From Flagellimonas yonaguniensis (lineage in GTDB: Bacteria > Bacteroidota > Bacteroidia > Flavobacteriales > Flavobacteriaceae), in NCBI RefSeq assembly GCF_029193885.1, contig NZ_JARFVB010000001.1, positions 868,001 through 932,000 on the forward strand: a stretch of DNA of 64,000 bases, given 5' to 3'. Position numbers and translations under genes: made by a program. The notes beneath the pieces were generated by a model. That model had not been told where the DNA came from. It did not search any database and was given only the letters and a program-made list of their open reading frames with translations. This document shows, in pieces, positions 18,343-26,621 of the stretch; position 1 is the stretch's first letter, and every line of letters starts with the position of its first letter.

Positions 18343-19533
18343 TTATTCTTTTTTTCTTTTCTGTTTCTCCGTATAAAGAATGGCCATTCCAACTAAAGCC
18401 CCGATACAAGCCAAAACGCCCCCCACAACACTTGCATAATTGAATCCGAGCCCAAAAACCATGGGTAAGCCACCAAAATAAGCTCCTGAAGCATTTCCCA
18501 TATTGAAAGCACTTTGGTTCATGGAAGAGCCCAATTTTTCCGCTCCTTTTGCAGCTTTTATTATGGCAATCTGAATTGGTGCTGAAATAGTGAAGGTAAT
18601 GACGCCTATGATAAAGCTGAGTATATAAATGGCAATACTGTTGCTTGCAAAAATGGAGTTTAAAAGAAGTATCGTAGTCATACCAAGCATACTTATGACC
18701 ACGGATTTTACAGGATTGAAGATTTCTACCATTCTGGCTCCCAAAAAATTACCAAAAAACATACCGACTCCTGCAACAATCATAATGTACCCAACATTTG
18801 CTTCGGGTAGTTTGGTCACATTGATGGCCAGTGGTGCAATATAACTGTACCATGCGAAAAAACCTCCAGTACCTACCGTGGTCAACACAATCAAGGCCCA
18901 TAATTTTTTGTTTTTTATGCCAGCTGTGGGGCTTTCCGATCGCGAATTGTCCGCCTCTTCCAATTCTTCTTTGGGCATCCAAAAATATAAGCTGCACAGT
19001 GTGGCGATTCCTGCTATGCCCACTAACATAAAGGAATAGCCCCAATGCAGTTCTTGGCCAATGTAAGTGCCCAAAGGAACCCCTAAAATATTAGCCACCG
19101 TTAGACCGGAAAACATGATGGCCATGGCTTGGGCGGCTTTGTCCGGTTTGGCCAAATAACCCGATACAACAGCACCAATTCCAAAAAAGGCCCCGTGAGG
19201 CATTCCAGATAGAAAACGGAACAACATCATTACCCAGTAATTAGGTGAAAAAGCGGATAGGGTATTAAAAACCGTAAACCATAACATGAGGAACAACAAT
19301 GTTCTCTTAGGGTTCAAGTTGTTGGCAATGCGAGCCATTGTAGGAGCTCCTATGACAACACCAAGGGCATAAATGGCGATAAAATGACCGGCTTTAGGAA
19401 TGGATATATCCAAGGAATCGGCAATGTTGGGAAGAATTCCCATGATGACGAACTCGGTAAGACCTATGCCAAAACCACCTATGGCGAGAGATAAAAGGGC
19501 TTTTTTATTGGGGTAATTTGAAGTGTTGCTCAA
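18343..19533 (-). CDS. MFS transporter (AraJ/DHA1-type exporter)
   Basis: A 396-residue inner-membrane protein with about twelve transmembrane helices in two halves. Family features are the N-terminal GFGIGLTEFVIMGILPNIADSL segment, the cytoplasmic loop 2-3 region ALGVVIGAPTMARIANNLNPKRTLL, and the motif C-like GVPLGTYIGQELHWGYSF stretch of drug/sugar exporters (DHA1, AraJ/YdhP group). The upstream TTG at 19554 overlaps the -7 promoter element TACCTTTG, so I use the next TTG at 19533, which gives the N-terminus MSNTSNYPNKKAL. The substrate is unknown. It is a single gene with no obvious partner. Confidence 0.86.
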   Translation of the reverse strand: MSNTSNYPNKKALLSLAIGGFGIGLTEFVIMGILPNIADSLDISIPKAGHFIAIYALGVVIGAPTMARIANNLNPKRTLLFLMLWFTVFNTLSAFSPNYWVMMLFRFLSGMPHGAFFGIGAVVSGYLAKPDKAAQAMAIMFSGLTVANILGVPLGTYIGQELHWGYSFMLVGIAGIATLCSLYFWMPKEELEEADNSRSESPTAGIKNKKLWALIVLTTVGTGGFFAWYSYIAPLAINVTKLPEANVGYIMIVAGVGMFFGNFLGARMVEIFNPVKSVVISMLGMTTILLLNSIFASNSIAIYILSFIIGVITFTISAPIQIAIIKAAKGAEKLGSSMNQSAFNMGNASGAYFGGLPMVFGLGFNYASVVGGVLACIGALVGMAILYTEKQKRKKE

Positions 19534-19551
19534 GTTGATTTCCTTAAGATG

Positions 19552-19559
19552 CAAAGGTA
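19552..19559 (-). promoter_or_regulatory. -7 promoter element for the MFS gene
   Basis: On the minus strand TACCTTTG fits TAnnTTTG and is followed by CA. Its position excludes the TTG at 19554 as start codon and points to the TTG at 19533. Confidence 0.5.
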
Positions 19560-19631
19560 AGGTCTATTGCAATAACGAAATGCAAGTATATTTACTTTAT
19601 TCTATTTGAAATTATCAATGGAGAAGAAAAA

Positions 19632-19717
19632 AACAGCCTTGAAGTTTGGACTAATTCAAATACATTCAAAAAATGAAACAAATACTTTTGAAAAGATATT
19701 TTGGGTTCAAGGCTGTT
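19632..19717. repeat. 12-bp perfect inverted repeat pair, 62 bases apart
   Basis: AACAGCCTTGAA (19632-19643) is repeated in inverse orientation as TTCAAGGCTGTT (19706-19717). The 327-base gap between the MFS gene and the downstream lipoprotein gene holds only this pair and a terminator; open frames over it on both strands have no recognisable domain. It may be a small mobile-element remnant or an RNA stem. Confidence 0.5.
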
Positions 19718-19821
19718 ATGAGGATTACTTTTCACATGCTCTAAAAGTACATGGGCGGGACGTTTTTTTCGGAAATCCTCAACTACCAGTACCATTCCCG
19801 ATGTATAAGAACCGATTTTAG

Positions 19822-19860
19822 GAAAAAGCAAAAGACCCGCTCCAACGGAAACGGGCCTTT
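19822..19860 (-). terminator. Rho-independent terminator of the first SusC/SusD operon
   Basis: On the minus strand AAAGGCCCG pairs with CGGGTCTTT (19831-19860, one G-U wobble), and a T-rich tail extends to about 19822. It follows the lipoprotein gene that ends at 19882. Confidence 0.8.
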
Positions 19861-19881
19861 CTATTGAACAGTAGATAAAAA

Positions 19882-20682
19882 TCAATTGATACAGGGAGAC
19901 GGATTTGGCCCAAATGGACCCAATACTTCGCCTTCCGGAGTTTCAATAGTATAAACGTGTTCTTCTTCATAGGAGCCACTGGTATAGGAGATTACCAGTG
20001 AACCTGTTCCTTCTGGCACATCCACATTGAACGTCGCTGTATCCCCGGCAGTAAAGGTGTAGTCTGTGGCCACACCATCAATTTCGAAGGTAACAAAGGC
20101 TCCGTCCCAACCATCACCGTACAGATCCTGCATATCGATTACCCAGGTTCCGGGTATGGTAGTTCCCGAGATAGGGGAGCACTTCACTAGAACAATGAAG
20201 TTAAAGGCTTGTAATTGCTCGGGCTGCCCAGTTACGGTGGCACTATAGTTTTCAACGGTGGTCTCTGTACCATCAATCCCTGTGGACTTGCCCAAAAACC
20301 GAATAAAATCCCCTCCCGAGATGTCATCCACGGTTATGCCCAAGGCACTTGCGATATCGGTATAAGGAATGGAAATGTCACTTGGAAACTCCATTACGGT
20401 TGTTAATGGCACGGTGTCGGAAGAAACTCCTCCCGATTCCAAGGTTACGCTCAAATCCCAAGAGGCAACATTGTCGCTCGGGTCGTCAACGGTTCCTGTG
20501 AGACTGGAAGCGGCCAAATCGCCCTTGGCCACAATCGTCTCCTCCAATAGGATTCTCACATAAGGAGCAGCTGAATCTTCCAGTTCGAACACATTAAGTG
20601 GGTTTTTGTCGTTGTCCTCACAGGCGGCAATACCCAATGTAAGCAGGATAATGCCCAATATATATTTAAAGTTACTTTTCAT
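19882..20682 (-). CDS. Lipoprotein, third gene of a SusC/SusD operon
   Basis: A 266-residue lipoprotein (LGIAAC lipobox, lipidated Cys near residue 21) with a mostly beta-strand body rich in Thr, Ser, Gly and Asp. The C-terminal third contains a YGDGWDGAFVTFEIDG segment, a Ca-binding-like aspartate-rich loop recurrent in flavobacterial surface proteins. It lies 23 bases downstream of the SusD-like gene and is the last gene before a terminator. In such operons a third lipoprotein often binds the imported substrate at the cell surface, which is an inference here. No catalytic motif is seen. Confidence 0.75.
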   Translation of the reverse strand: MKSNFKYILGIILLTLGIAACEDNDKNPLNVFELEDSAAPYVRILLEETIVAKGDLAASSLTGTVDDPSDNVASWDLSVTLESGGVSSDTVPLTTVMEFPSDISIPYTDIASALGITVDDISGGDFIRFLGKSTGIDGTETTVENYSATVTGQPEQLQAFNFIVLVKCSPISGTTIPGTWVIDMQDLYGDGWDGAFVTFEIDGVATDYTFTAGDTATFNVDVPEGTGSLVISYTSGSYEEEHVYTIETPEGEVLGPFGPNPSPCIN

Positions 20683-20705
20683 CTGTATTTGTTTTTATAG
20701 TTAAA

Positions 20706-22421
20706 TCAATCAACGAATCCATCGGGGTTGGTGTCCCAGAATACAGGAGTACTAGGTGCACTTTTCTGTGTAATGTTCGTATTGCTGTCCGCTGCCGTCT
20801 GCGAATACCACATTGACCTTAGGAAGGGTCCTGGATCATTGGTGGTAAATGCAGGGGTAAGGTTGTCTGGTTGACCTGTTCTACGGTAGGTATTGTACGC
20901 TTCGATTCCATTGCACCACAAGGCTATGAAGTATTGCTCCACAATGATGCGAAGTTTATCGGTATTGTCTCCTGCATCGTAATTGGTCAAGATTTCCGCC
21001 ACATGGTTGTCGATTGCCGTTGAGGTTGCTTCGTACCCTGAGCCACTTGCCAGAGGTGCTCCAAAATCAACTACTTTGCTTATCGATTGTCTGATTCCTG
21101 TTTCGAGATAGTCCCGGGCATTTCCAGTGGTGTTTAAGGTCAATGCTGCTTCGGCCAACATGAAATAGGTATAGGATGACATCAAAATAGGGGAGATGCC
21201 CGCACCCACGTATCCTTCATTTATGGCTCCTGAGCCTGATACATTCCTAAAGGAATTATCATCAAAAGGACCTCCTACGGGATATGTGCCATGTAATGTC
21301 CTAAAAGCATCATCTGGTGGGATACCGTCATCATCCAAATGGTTTCTTCCCCAATATCCGCTCAAACCATTGGTGGCCGGAACCAAACAATAGGGTTCGG
21401 ATGAATCCCACCAGGCGGGCAAGGATATTTCGGTAACACATTCTTTGGTAACCACATCAGCTCCTGAAAAATCTTCCTGTTGCCTGTAGAAGTAATAACG
21501 TATTCTTGGGTCGGGCTCACTGTACTGATTGGCCATTAAGTTCATGTAATAGTTACAGGTGTAAAAGTCCGAACTTGGACCTGCACCATCATAGTTGGCA
21601 TCAAAATAAGGATGTCTACTATCCGGGGAGGCGTTGTTGGTGCCCCACTGAAAGAAGAAATCATCCGAAGCATCCAAAATCAACTGGTTTCCATTGATCA
21701 ACTCGTTGATACGAGAGGTGGATACCGATGCCCCAAAACCATCCGCACTGGCCAAACGTGTTTGTAGGTACAGCTTCAAACGCATGGTGTTGGCTACTTT
21801 TCTCCATTGGCCTTCATTGCCATCGTAAAAAAGATCATTGGATGGAAGTGCGGTTTCATCCTTGTTCAAATTGGCTATGGCATCGACCAAAAGTTGATCT
21901 GCCGCTTGATAAATGGAGGCTCCGGAATCCACAGTGGGGTTGAGTATTCCTTCCCCTCCCAAAGCCGCTTCGGAATAAGGTACATCTCCGAAGAAGTCCA
22001 CCATCGACATCATAATGTATGCTTCCAAAATCTGACCAATGGCGATATGAGTGAATTGCCCCGCTTCTTCTGCCAAGGGATTCATGGTTCTGATATCGAT
22101 CAATGCCCTGGCATAAACATTGTCCCAAACCCTATCGAAATCGGAAGGGTCATAGCTTTCACGATAGGTTGGCCCAAAACCGTGTTGCATTCTTACGGGT
22201 TCCATTCCAAATTGACTCAGACCGTTTTCGGCACGACCTTCCTCACCCGAATGAATTTGCGCTGTCATCAGCTGTATTTGGTTCAGAAAGAAATCAACAC
22301 TCGCCTGCGATGGGTTCAGTGCATTGGGGCTCTCCACTACATCCAAGGATGTGGTCTCACAGCCCAACATAACTGTCAGTGCAGCGATTACAAGACTTAG
22401 TATATTTGATATTTTTTTCAT
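20706..22421 (-). CDS. SusD/RagB-like nutrient-binding outer-membrane lipoprotein
   Basis: A 571-residue surface lipoprotein; signal peptide with lipobox MLGC (Cys about residue 21). The N-terminal helical segment with NQIQLMTAQ and FDRVWDNVYARALIDIRTM, and the TPR-like pairs (AEAALTLN near 420), fit the SusD-like family whose members sit as a lid on SusC barrels and bind the ligand. Family length is typical. It is cotranscribed with the SusC gene (29-base gap) and with the downstream lipoprotein. The ligand cannot be read from sequence; no glycoside hydrolase lies inside the operon, although a GH16 gene is 2.5 kb away. Confidence 0.9.
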   Translation of the reverse strand: MKKISNILSLVIAALTVMLGCETTSLDVVESPNALNPSQASVDFFLNQIQLMTAQIHSGEEGRAENGLSQFGMEPVRMQHGFGPTYRESYDPSDFDRVWDNVYARALIDIRTMNPLAEEAGQFTHIAIGQILEAYIMMSMVDFFGDVPYSEAALGGEGILNPTVDSGASIYQAADQLLVDAIANLNKDETALPSNDLFYDGNEGQWRKVANTMRLKLYLQTRLASADGFGASVSTSRINELINGNQLILDASDDFFFQWGTNNASPDSRHPYFDANYDGAGPSSDFYTCNYYMNLMANQYSEPDPRIRYYFYRQQEDFSGADVVTKECVTEISLPAWWDSSEPYCLVPATNGLSGYWGRNHLDDDGIPPDDAFRTLHGTYPVGGPFDDNSFRNVSGSGAINEGYVGAGISPILMSSYTYFMLAEAALTLNTTGNARDYLETGIRQSISKVVDFGAPLASGSGYEATSTAIDNHVAEILTNYDAGDNTDKLRIIVEQYFIALWCNGIEAYNTYRRTGQPDNLTPAFTTNDPGPFLRSMWYSQTAADSNTNITQKSAPSTPVFWDTNPDGFVD

Positions 22422-22450
22422 AATATATTTTTTGATTCTGTTAGCTGCTT

Positions 22451-25400
22451 TTAAAATGATGCTCTTACGGTAAGTCCATATCTTCTTGTGGATGGTCCAG
22501 TAAAGAAATCAATCCCTTGCCCGTTGCCCACACCTGTACTGGAGGAGTTGGTATCGTACCGAACATCATCTGGGAAGTTCACTGCTTTGTACCATAGGTT
22601 GGAACCAGATAGTGTTAGGGATAAGCTGCCAAAAGGCGTTTTCTCCAGCATTTTCTTTGGGATGGAATATCCCAAAGAGGCTTCCTGTAAACGGATGGTC
22701 GTACCATCAAATACATTTACTTCGTTGATTCCTCCTCCAAAGAAGGTGTTGAATCCGAACTCGGTGGATGAAATGGCCACGTTGTTTGGTGTGCCATCTC
22801 CAAACACACCAGGCAAAATGTAGTTGGATTCCCTGTGGATGGGGTCATCGGCATCGACCACTCCACGACCAATCAATCCTGCTGTGGTTACCGAGTACAC
22901 ATCACCGCCATGACGATACTGCAGATTTGCGGAAAGGGTAAAGTTTTTGAATGTGATGGTTGGAATCAATGCCGTGGTCCAATCTGGGTTTGGATCACCG
23001 ATTTCAGTGATATTGTTGTCCACCAAATAACGACCATTTGGGCCTACAACTTTATTTCCGTCGTCATCTCTTTGGATGGTGCTACCCAACAATACACCGA
23101 AGGGCCTTCCTTCCACAGCGTAATTTGCTGCTTCGCCCGACACCGCAAATGTCAAAAGAATATTATTGGTGCCTTCCGCCAAGTCGGTTACCGTGGTCTC
23201 ACTTGCAGTGAAGTTTCCAGCTAGATTAAAACCGATACCAGCTTCGCTTTCCCTGAAAATGCTCAGGTCGTAATCAGCTTCGATACCTTTGGTCTCTACC
23301 TCGCCAATGTTCACAAAAGTGGAGCGGAAACCTGTGGAGCTATCCAAGGTACGGTTGGTAATCAGGTCTGTAGTGGATTTAGTGTACAAACTCACATTGA
23401 AATTGAGCCTGTTGAACAACTTAGTGTCCAAGCCAATTTCCAATTCCTGAACTCTTTCTGGAGATAGGTCGCGGTTACCGAGTACATCGGATACTGTATT
23501 TCCAGATACTACATTACCATTGAAGTCGACAAAGGTCCTAGCGCCCAAAGAAAGCACATCCCTTGTGTTGAAAGGGGTGGGGAACCCTGCGGAGGAACCA
23601 TAACCTAGCCTGAGTTTTGCATAATTGAGCACATTGCCCTGCAATGCTGGGAATGCGGTTGTGGGGATGAACGATAAACTGGCCCCGGGGTAGAATAAGG
23701 AGTTGTTCTCCCTCTCTAATGTAGAGGACCAATCGTTTCTTCCCACAACATTGAGGTAAAGTAAATCTTTATAGGAAAGGGTGGCATCCAGATAGATTCC
23801 GACCAAGTTTTCCTCGAAATTTTGATTGAGGTCAATTCCGGAGAAGGAGTTGATGGATGATGGCGTAGTAAAGTTAAAGTGTTCCAATACACCAAAAACC
23901 AATTGTCCCTGACTTTCTATACCATCCTGTGCGTAAGTGTCTCTACGGCTGTTAGCTCCCAAAGTGGCCGTGAGGTTCAAATCGTCGGACAGATTTTTAT
24001 CTGCACTTAGAATCAAATCATGGTTCCAAATGGAGTTTCTTACCGAGGTCGTCCTCAAAATACCCAAGGTGGGTCCATCGATACCACCTCTGTTCTGTCC
24101 GTAGGAACTTAACTCGGTATAGGTATCCAAACCGACACGATAGGTAAGGTTCATCCAATCGTTAATGGCATAGCTCATGGAAACATTTCCTGTGAATCGG
24201 TCGGTTTCCTGAGCGGTTTTTGAATTGGCCACGGTCCAATACGGGTTTTGGATGTCGTTTCCTGAACGGTAATAAAGGCTTCTGCCATCCACTGCTTGAT
24301 AAGGAATATTCGATAGATCGACATTTCTCGGCGTATATAGAACGTCGCCAAAAATGGCAGAACCGTCAAAGGCGGCCCCGCTACCGGTACTTACGGCGTT
24401 TGGGGGGGATTTATACCCTGTTCGTGCAAAATTGAATACACCCGATACGGTAAAGTTGTTGGATAAAGTGGCATTCCCTCCCAAGCTAAAGTTGTTTCGC
24501 ATCAATCTGTTGCCCGGGGTAACACCAATATCTTCGGTACGTCCATAATTGGCATTGAAATTCACTTTTTCCGAACCGCCGCGAACGTTTACCGAGGTGC
24601 TGTACACATATCCTGTTCTAAAGAACTCCTCAACACCATTGTAGGGTTTGTATGGATATTCAAAATTCAACAGGTCTTCGTAACCTGCAATCAGGGAAGG
24701 GTCTGCTATATAGTTGAAAGGGTGTTGCGTAAGAGCCACTCCATTGGGACCAGTGCGTATAAATTGTGGTGCTGTGGCTATACCATCATCATCGGTACGA
24801 TCGAATCGTGGCCCCCAGTTACTGAAGAAAAAACCGAATCCTTGATGAAATCCACTTCCGTAATTATCCTGGTATTTTGGAAGTACCGCATTTGACATAA
24901 ATACGGATTGTGTGACGGATACCTCGGTTTTGGAAGGAGTATCGCCAGAGGCTGAACCTTTGGTGGTAATCAAGATTACCCCGTTCCTGCCTCGGTTACC
25001 ATAGAGTACCGTTGCACTCAATCCCTTCAATACACTTACACTTTCTATATTGTTTGGGTCAAGATCCAAAAATCGACTGGACTCGGTGTTACCATCCAAA
25101 AAGTTGGTCTGTGTATTTGTTCCTGAATCAAAAGGAATACCATCCACAATGAATAAGGGTTGGTTGGATTGTGTGGCAGAAGTATAACCGCGAATAATGA
25201 TGTTGGTACCGGAACCGGACATCCCGTTGTTCGAGGTAATGTTCACTCCGGCAACTTTTCCGTTCAATACACGGGCCACATCAGCTTCCGGTCTGGATTC
25301 CACTTTATCGGATTCCACTGTGGTTACCGAATATCCCAGAGAGCGTTTTTCCCTTACAATACCCTGTGCGGTTACCACTACTTCTTCCAATTGGGAAGCA

Positions 25401-25693
25401 TCTTCCTGCATTTGCACGTTAATGGTGTTCGATGCACCGATACTTATTTCTTGTGTTCTTTGCCCCAAATAGGAAAATACGAGTACATCTCCCTCATTGG
25501 CTTCAATGACGTAGTTGCCATCAAAATCGGATTGCGTACCTCTTACAGTACCCTGGACCACAATGTTCACACCGGGCAAGGGGACCCCGTCTTGGTCGGT
25601 CACCGTTCCGGTGACCGTTTTTTCTTGAGCATGGGCAAATGCCATTGATAGACACATGGCCACCAGCGCTCCAAACAGTTTCTTTACTTTCAT
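22451..25693 (-). CDS. SusC/RagA-like TonB-linked outer-membrane transporter
   Basis: A 1080-residue TonB-dependent transporter. Signal peptide ends at AHAQ (about residue 23); next comes a carboxypeptidase-regulatory-like domain (TVTGTVTDQDGVPLPGVNIVV..., about 27-105), a TonB box-like LEEVVVTAQG segment, the plug domain with PLFIVDGIPF and SVLKGLSATVLYGNRGRNGVILITTKG (hallmark of SusC), and a long beta-barrel ending in an aromatic-terminated strand (LTVRASF). It has no STN domain, so it is unlikely to signal to an anti-sigma factor directly. It imports a ligand captured by the SusD partner encoded downstream. Confidence 0.94.
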   Translation of the reverse strand: MKVKKLFGALVAMCLSMAFAHAQEKTVTGTVTDQDGVPLPGVNIVVQGTVRGTQSDFDGNYVIEANEGDVLVFSYLGQRTQEISIGASNTINVQMQEDASQLEEVVVTAQGIVREKRSLGYSVTTVESDKVESRPEADVARVLNGKVAGVNITSNNGMSGSGTNIIIRGYTSATQSNQPLFIVDGIPFDSGTNTQTNFLDGNTESSRFLDLDPNNIESVSVLKGLSATVLYGNRGRNGVILITTKGSASGDTPSKTEVSVTQSVFMSNAVLPKYQDNYGSGFHQGFGFFFSNWGPRFDRTDDDGIATAPQFIRTGPNGVALTQHPFNYIADPSLIAGYEDLLNFEYPYKPYNGVEEFFRTGYVYSTSVNVRGGSEKVNFNANYGRTEDIGVTPGNRLMRNNFSLGGNATLSNNFTVSGVFNFARTGYKSPPNAVSTGSGAAFDGSAIFGDVLYTPRNVDLSNIPYQAVDGRSLYYRSGNDIQNPYWTVANSKTAQETDRFTGNVSMSYAINDWMNLTYRVGLDTYTELSSYGQNRGGIDGPTLGILRTTSVRNSIWNHDLILSADKNLSDDLNLTATLGANSRRDTYAQDGIESQGQLVFGVLEHFNFTTPSSINSFSGIDLNQNFEENLVGIYLDATLSYKDLLYLNVVGRNDWSSTLERENNSLFYPGASLSFIPTTAFPALQGNVLNYAKLRLGYGSSAGFPTPFNTRDVLSLGARTFVDFNGNVVSGNTVSDVLGNRDLSPERVQELEIGLDTKLFNRLNFNVSLYTKSTTDLITNRTLDSSTGFRSTFVNIGEVETKGIEADYDLSIFRESEAGIGFNLAGNFTASETTVTDLAEGTNNILLTFAVSGEAANYAVEGRPFGVLLGSTIQRDDDGNKVVGPNGRYLVDNNITEIGDPNPDWTTALIPTITFKNFTLSANLQYRHGGDVYSVTTAGLIGRGVVDADDPIHRESNYILPGVFGDGTPNNVAISSTEFGFNTFFGGGINEVNVFDGTTIRLQEASLGYSIPKKMLEKTPFGSLSLTLSGSNLWYKAVNFPDDVRYDTNSSSTGVGNGQGIDFFTGPSTRRYGLTVRASF

Positions 25694-25775
25694 ACGAATA
25701 CAGTTTTGTTAGTAATTTGAAATGAGTTAGAGCAACTGAGAAAGGTGGACGGCACTAGGAAGATGATAGCTAATT

Positions 25776-25803
25776 CAAACATACTTCTGGGAAGTGAACA
25801 AAA
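25776..25803 (-). promoter_or_regulatory. Candidate promoter of the first SusC/SusD operon
   Basis: On the minus strand TATGTTTG (25776-25783) matches TAnnTTTG; a TTTTG (25799-25803) lies 15 bases upstream, shorter than the usual 17-20. The predicted leader to the SusC ATG is about 75 bases. The rest of the 371-base gap to the AraC gene shows only its terminator. Confidence 0.4.
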
Positions 25804-26000
25804 CTCAATGGATTTTGTCTTTTTAAGAAGTAGAACCTCTCACCGTCCTACCTTTACAATTGCGTAACAAATCAACCTATAAGCACGGCGGGTCAGGTAC
25901 TTTTTAAACGGCGAGAACCTTAAATAAAGGGATGCCCATAGGGAAGTACGGTTTTTAACACATTGGGATGGATATGGTAACTTTTTGATAACGGCACATA

Positions 26001-26030
26001 AAAAAACCTCCTGGATTTCCAGAAGGTTTT
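26001..26030 (-). terminator. Terminator of the small AraC gene (possibly bidirectional)
   Basis: AAAACCTTCTGG pairs with CCAGGAGGTTTT across a short loop (one mismatch or wobble), with A/T runs on both sides. It lies 35 bases after the end of the minus-strand AraC gene. Confidence 0.75.
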
Positions 26031-26064
26031 GCGAGAATAGCTCTAAACGATTTAATGGGTGCTG

Positions 26065-26547
26065 CTATGCCATGCGTATTTCGTGTTGCCTGTCGAAACC
26101 GATATTTGCAGCAGTTCGATAATCGTTGGGGCTAAGCCCGGTAATTTTCTTGAAGGCACTGTAAAAGCTGTTCTTGCTATTGAACCCAACTTCGTACATA
26201 ATGGCCTTCACGCTCAATGTGGAGTCAGATACCAAAAGATGTGTGGCCTCTTTTATCCTGTGCTCGTTCAAAAAAGAGTAGAAATTTTTAGAGAAATAAG
26301 TGTTGATCACTTGGGACACCTTGTATCTATTGTCATCGATATGTTCTGAAAGACTATCGAGACAGATGGTGTTGTTCCTGTAGATCTTGTCCTCCTCAAA
26401 AGCTTTTTTGATTTTGCTCCGAATGATCAAGGCTTCTTCTTCTGTTAGTCCGGACTTCTTGTACTTTTCATGACTGTTCAAGGGGTGGGAGGTCCGGTTC
26501 TCCTGCCCCATGTACTTGAAAACGATTTGCTTTAGTAGCCGTTTCAT
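26065..26547 (-). CDS. AraC-family DNA-binding protein without sensor domain
   Basis: A 160-residue protein consisting almost only of an AraC-type double helix-turn-helix (about residues 60-145: LDSLSEHIDDNRYKVSQVIN, SFLNEHRIKEATHLL, IMYEVGFNSKNSFYSAFKK). The same modules end the 506-residue regulator encoded next to it, but the membrane sensor part is absent here. The ATG start gives a basic N-terminus with no signal. It lies between the SusC operon and the full-length regulator, same strand. It may control the SusC/SusD operon or antagonise its neighbour; both are inferences. Confidence 0.8.
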   Translation of the reverse strand: MKRLLKQIVFKYMGQENRTSHPLNSHEKYKKSGLTEEEALIIRSKIKKAFEEDKIYRNNTICLDSLSEHIDDNRYKVSQVINTYFSKNFYSFLNEHRIKEATHLLVSDSTLSVKAIMYEVGFNSKNSFYSAFKKITGLSPNDYRTAANIGFDRQHEIRMA

Positions 26548-26621
26548 AGTGATTGATGATTTTGATTGATGACCACTAGTTAGCTATAAAACAAATGTTT
26601 TTAGGTGTTCCCGATAAGAAT

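Noticed and set aside
19534-19554. Upstream TTG start of the MFS gene
   Set aside because: It overlaps the -7 promoter element, so it would not be in the mRNA.
19606-19821. 71-residue plus-strand frame between the MFS and lipoprotein genes
   Set aside because: Includes the inverted repeats, has no domain and no promoter; the minus-strand alternative is equally featureless.
21807-22400. 197-residue plus-strand frame inside the SusD-like gene
   Set aside because: Shadow of a strong SusD coding sequence; His/Cys-rich, low-complexity translation without family features.
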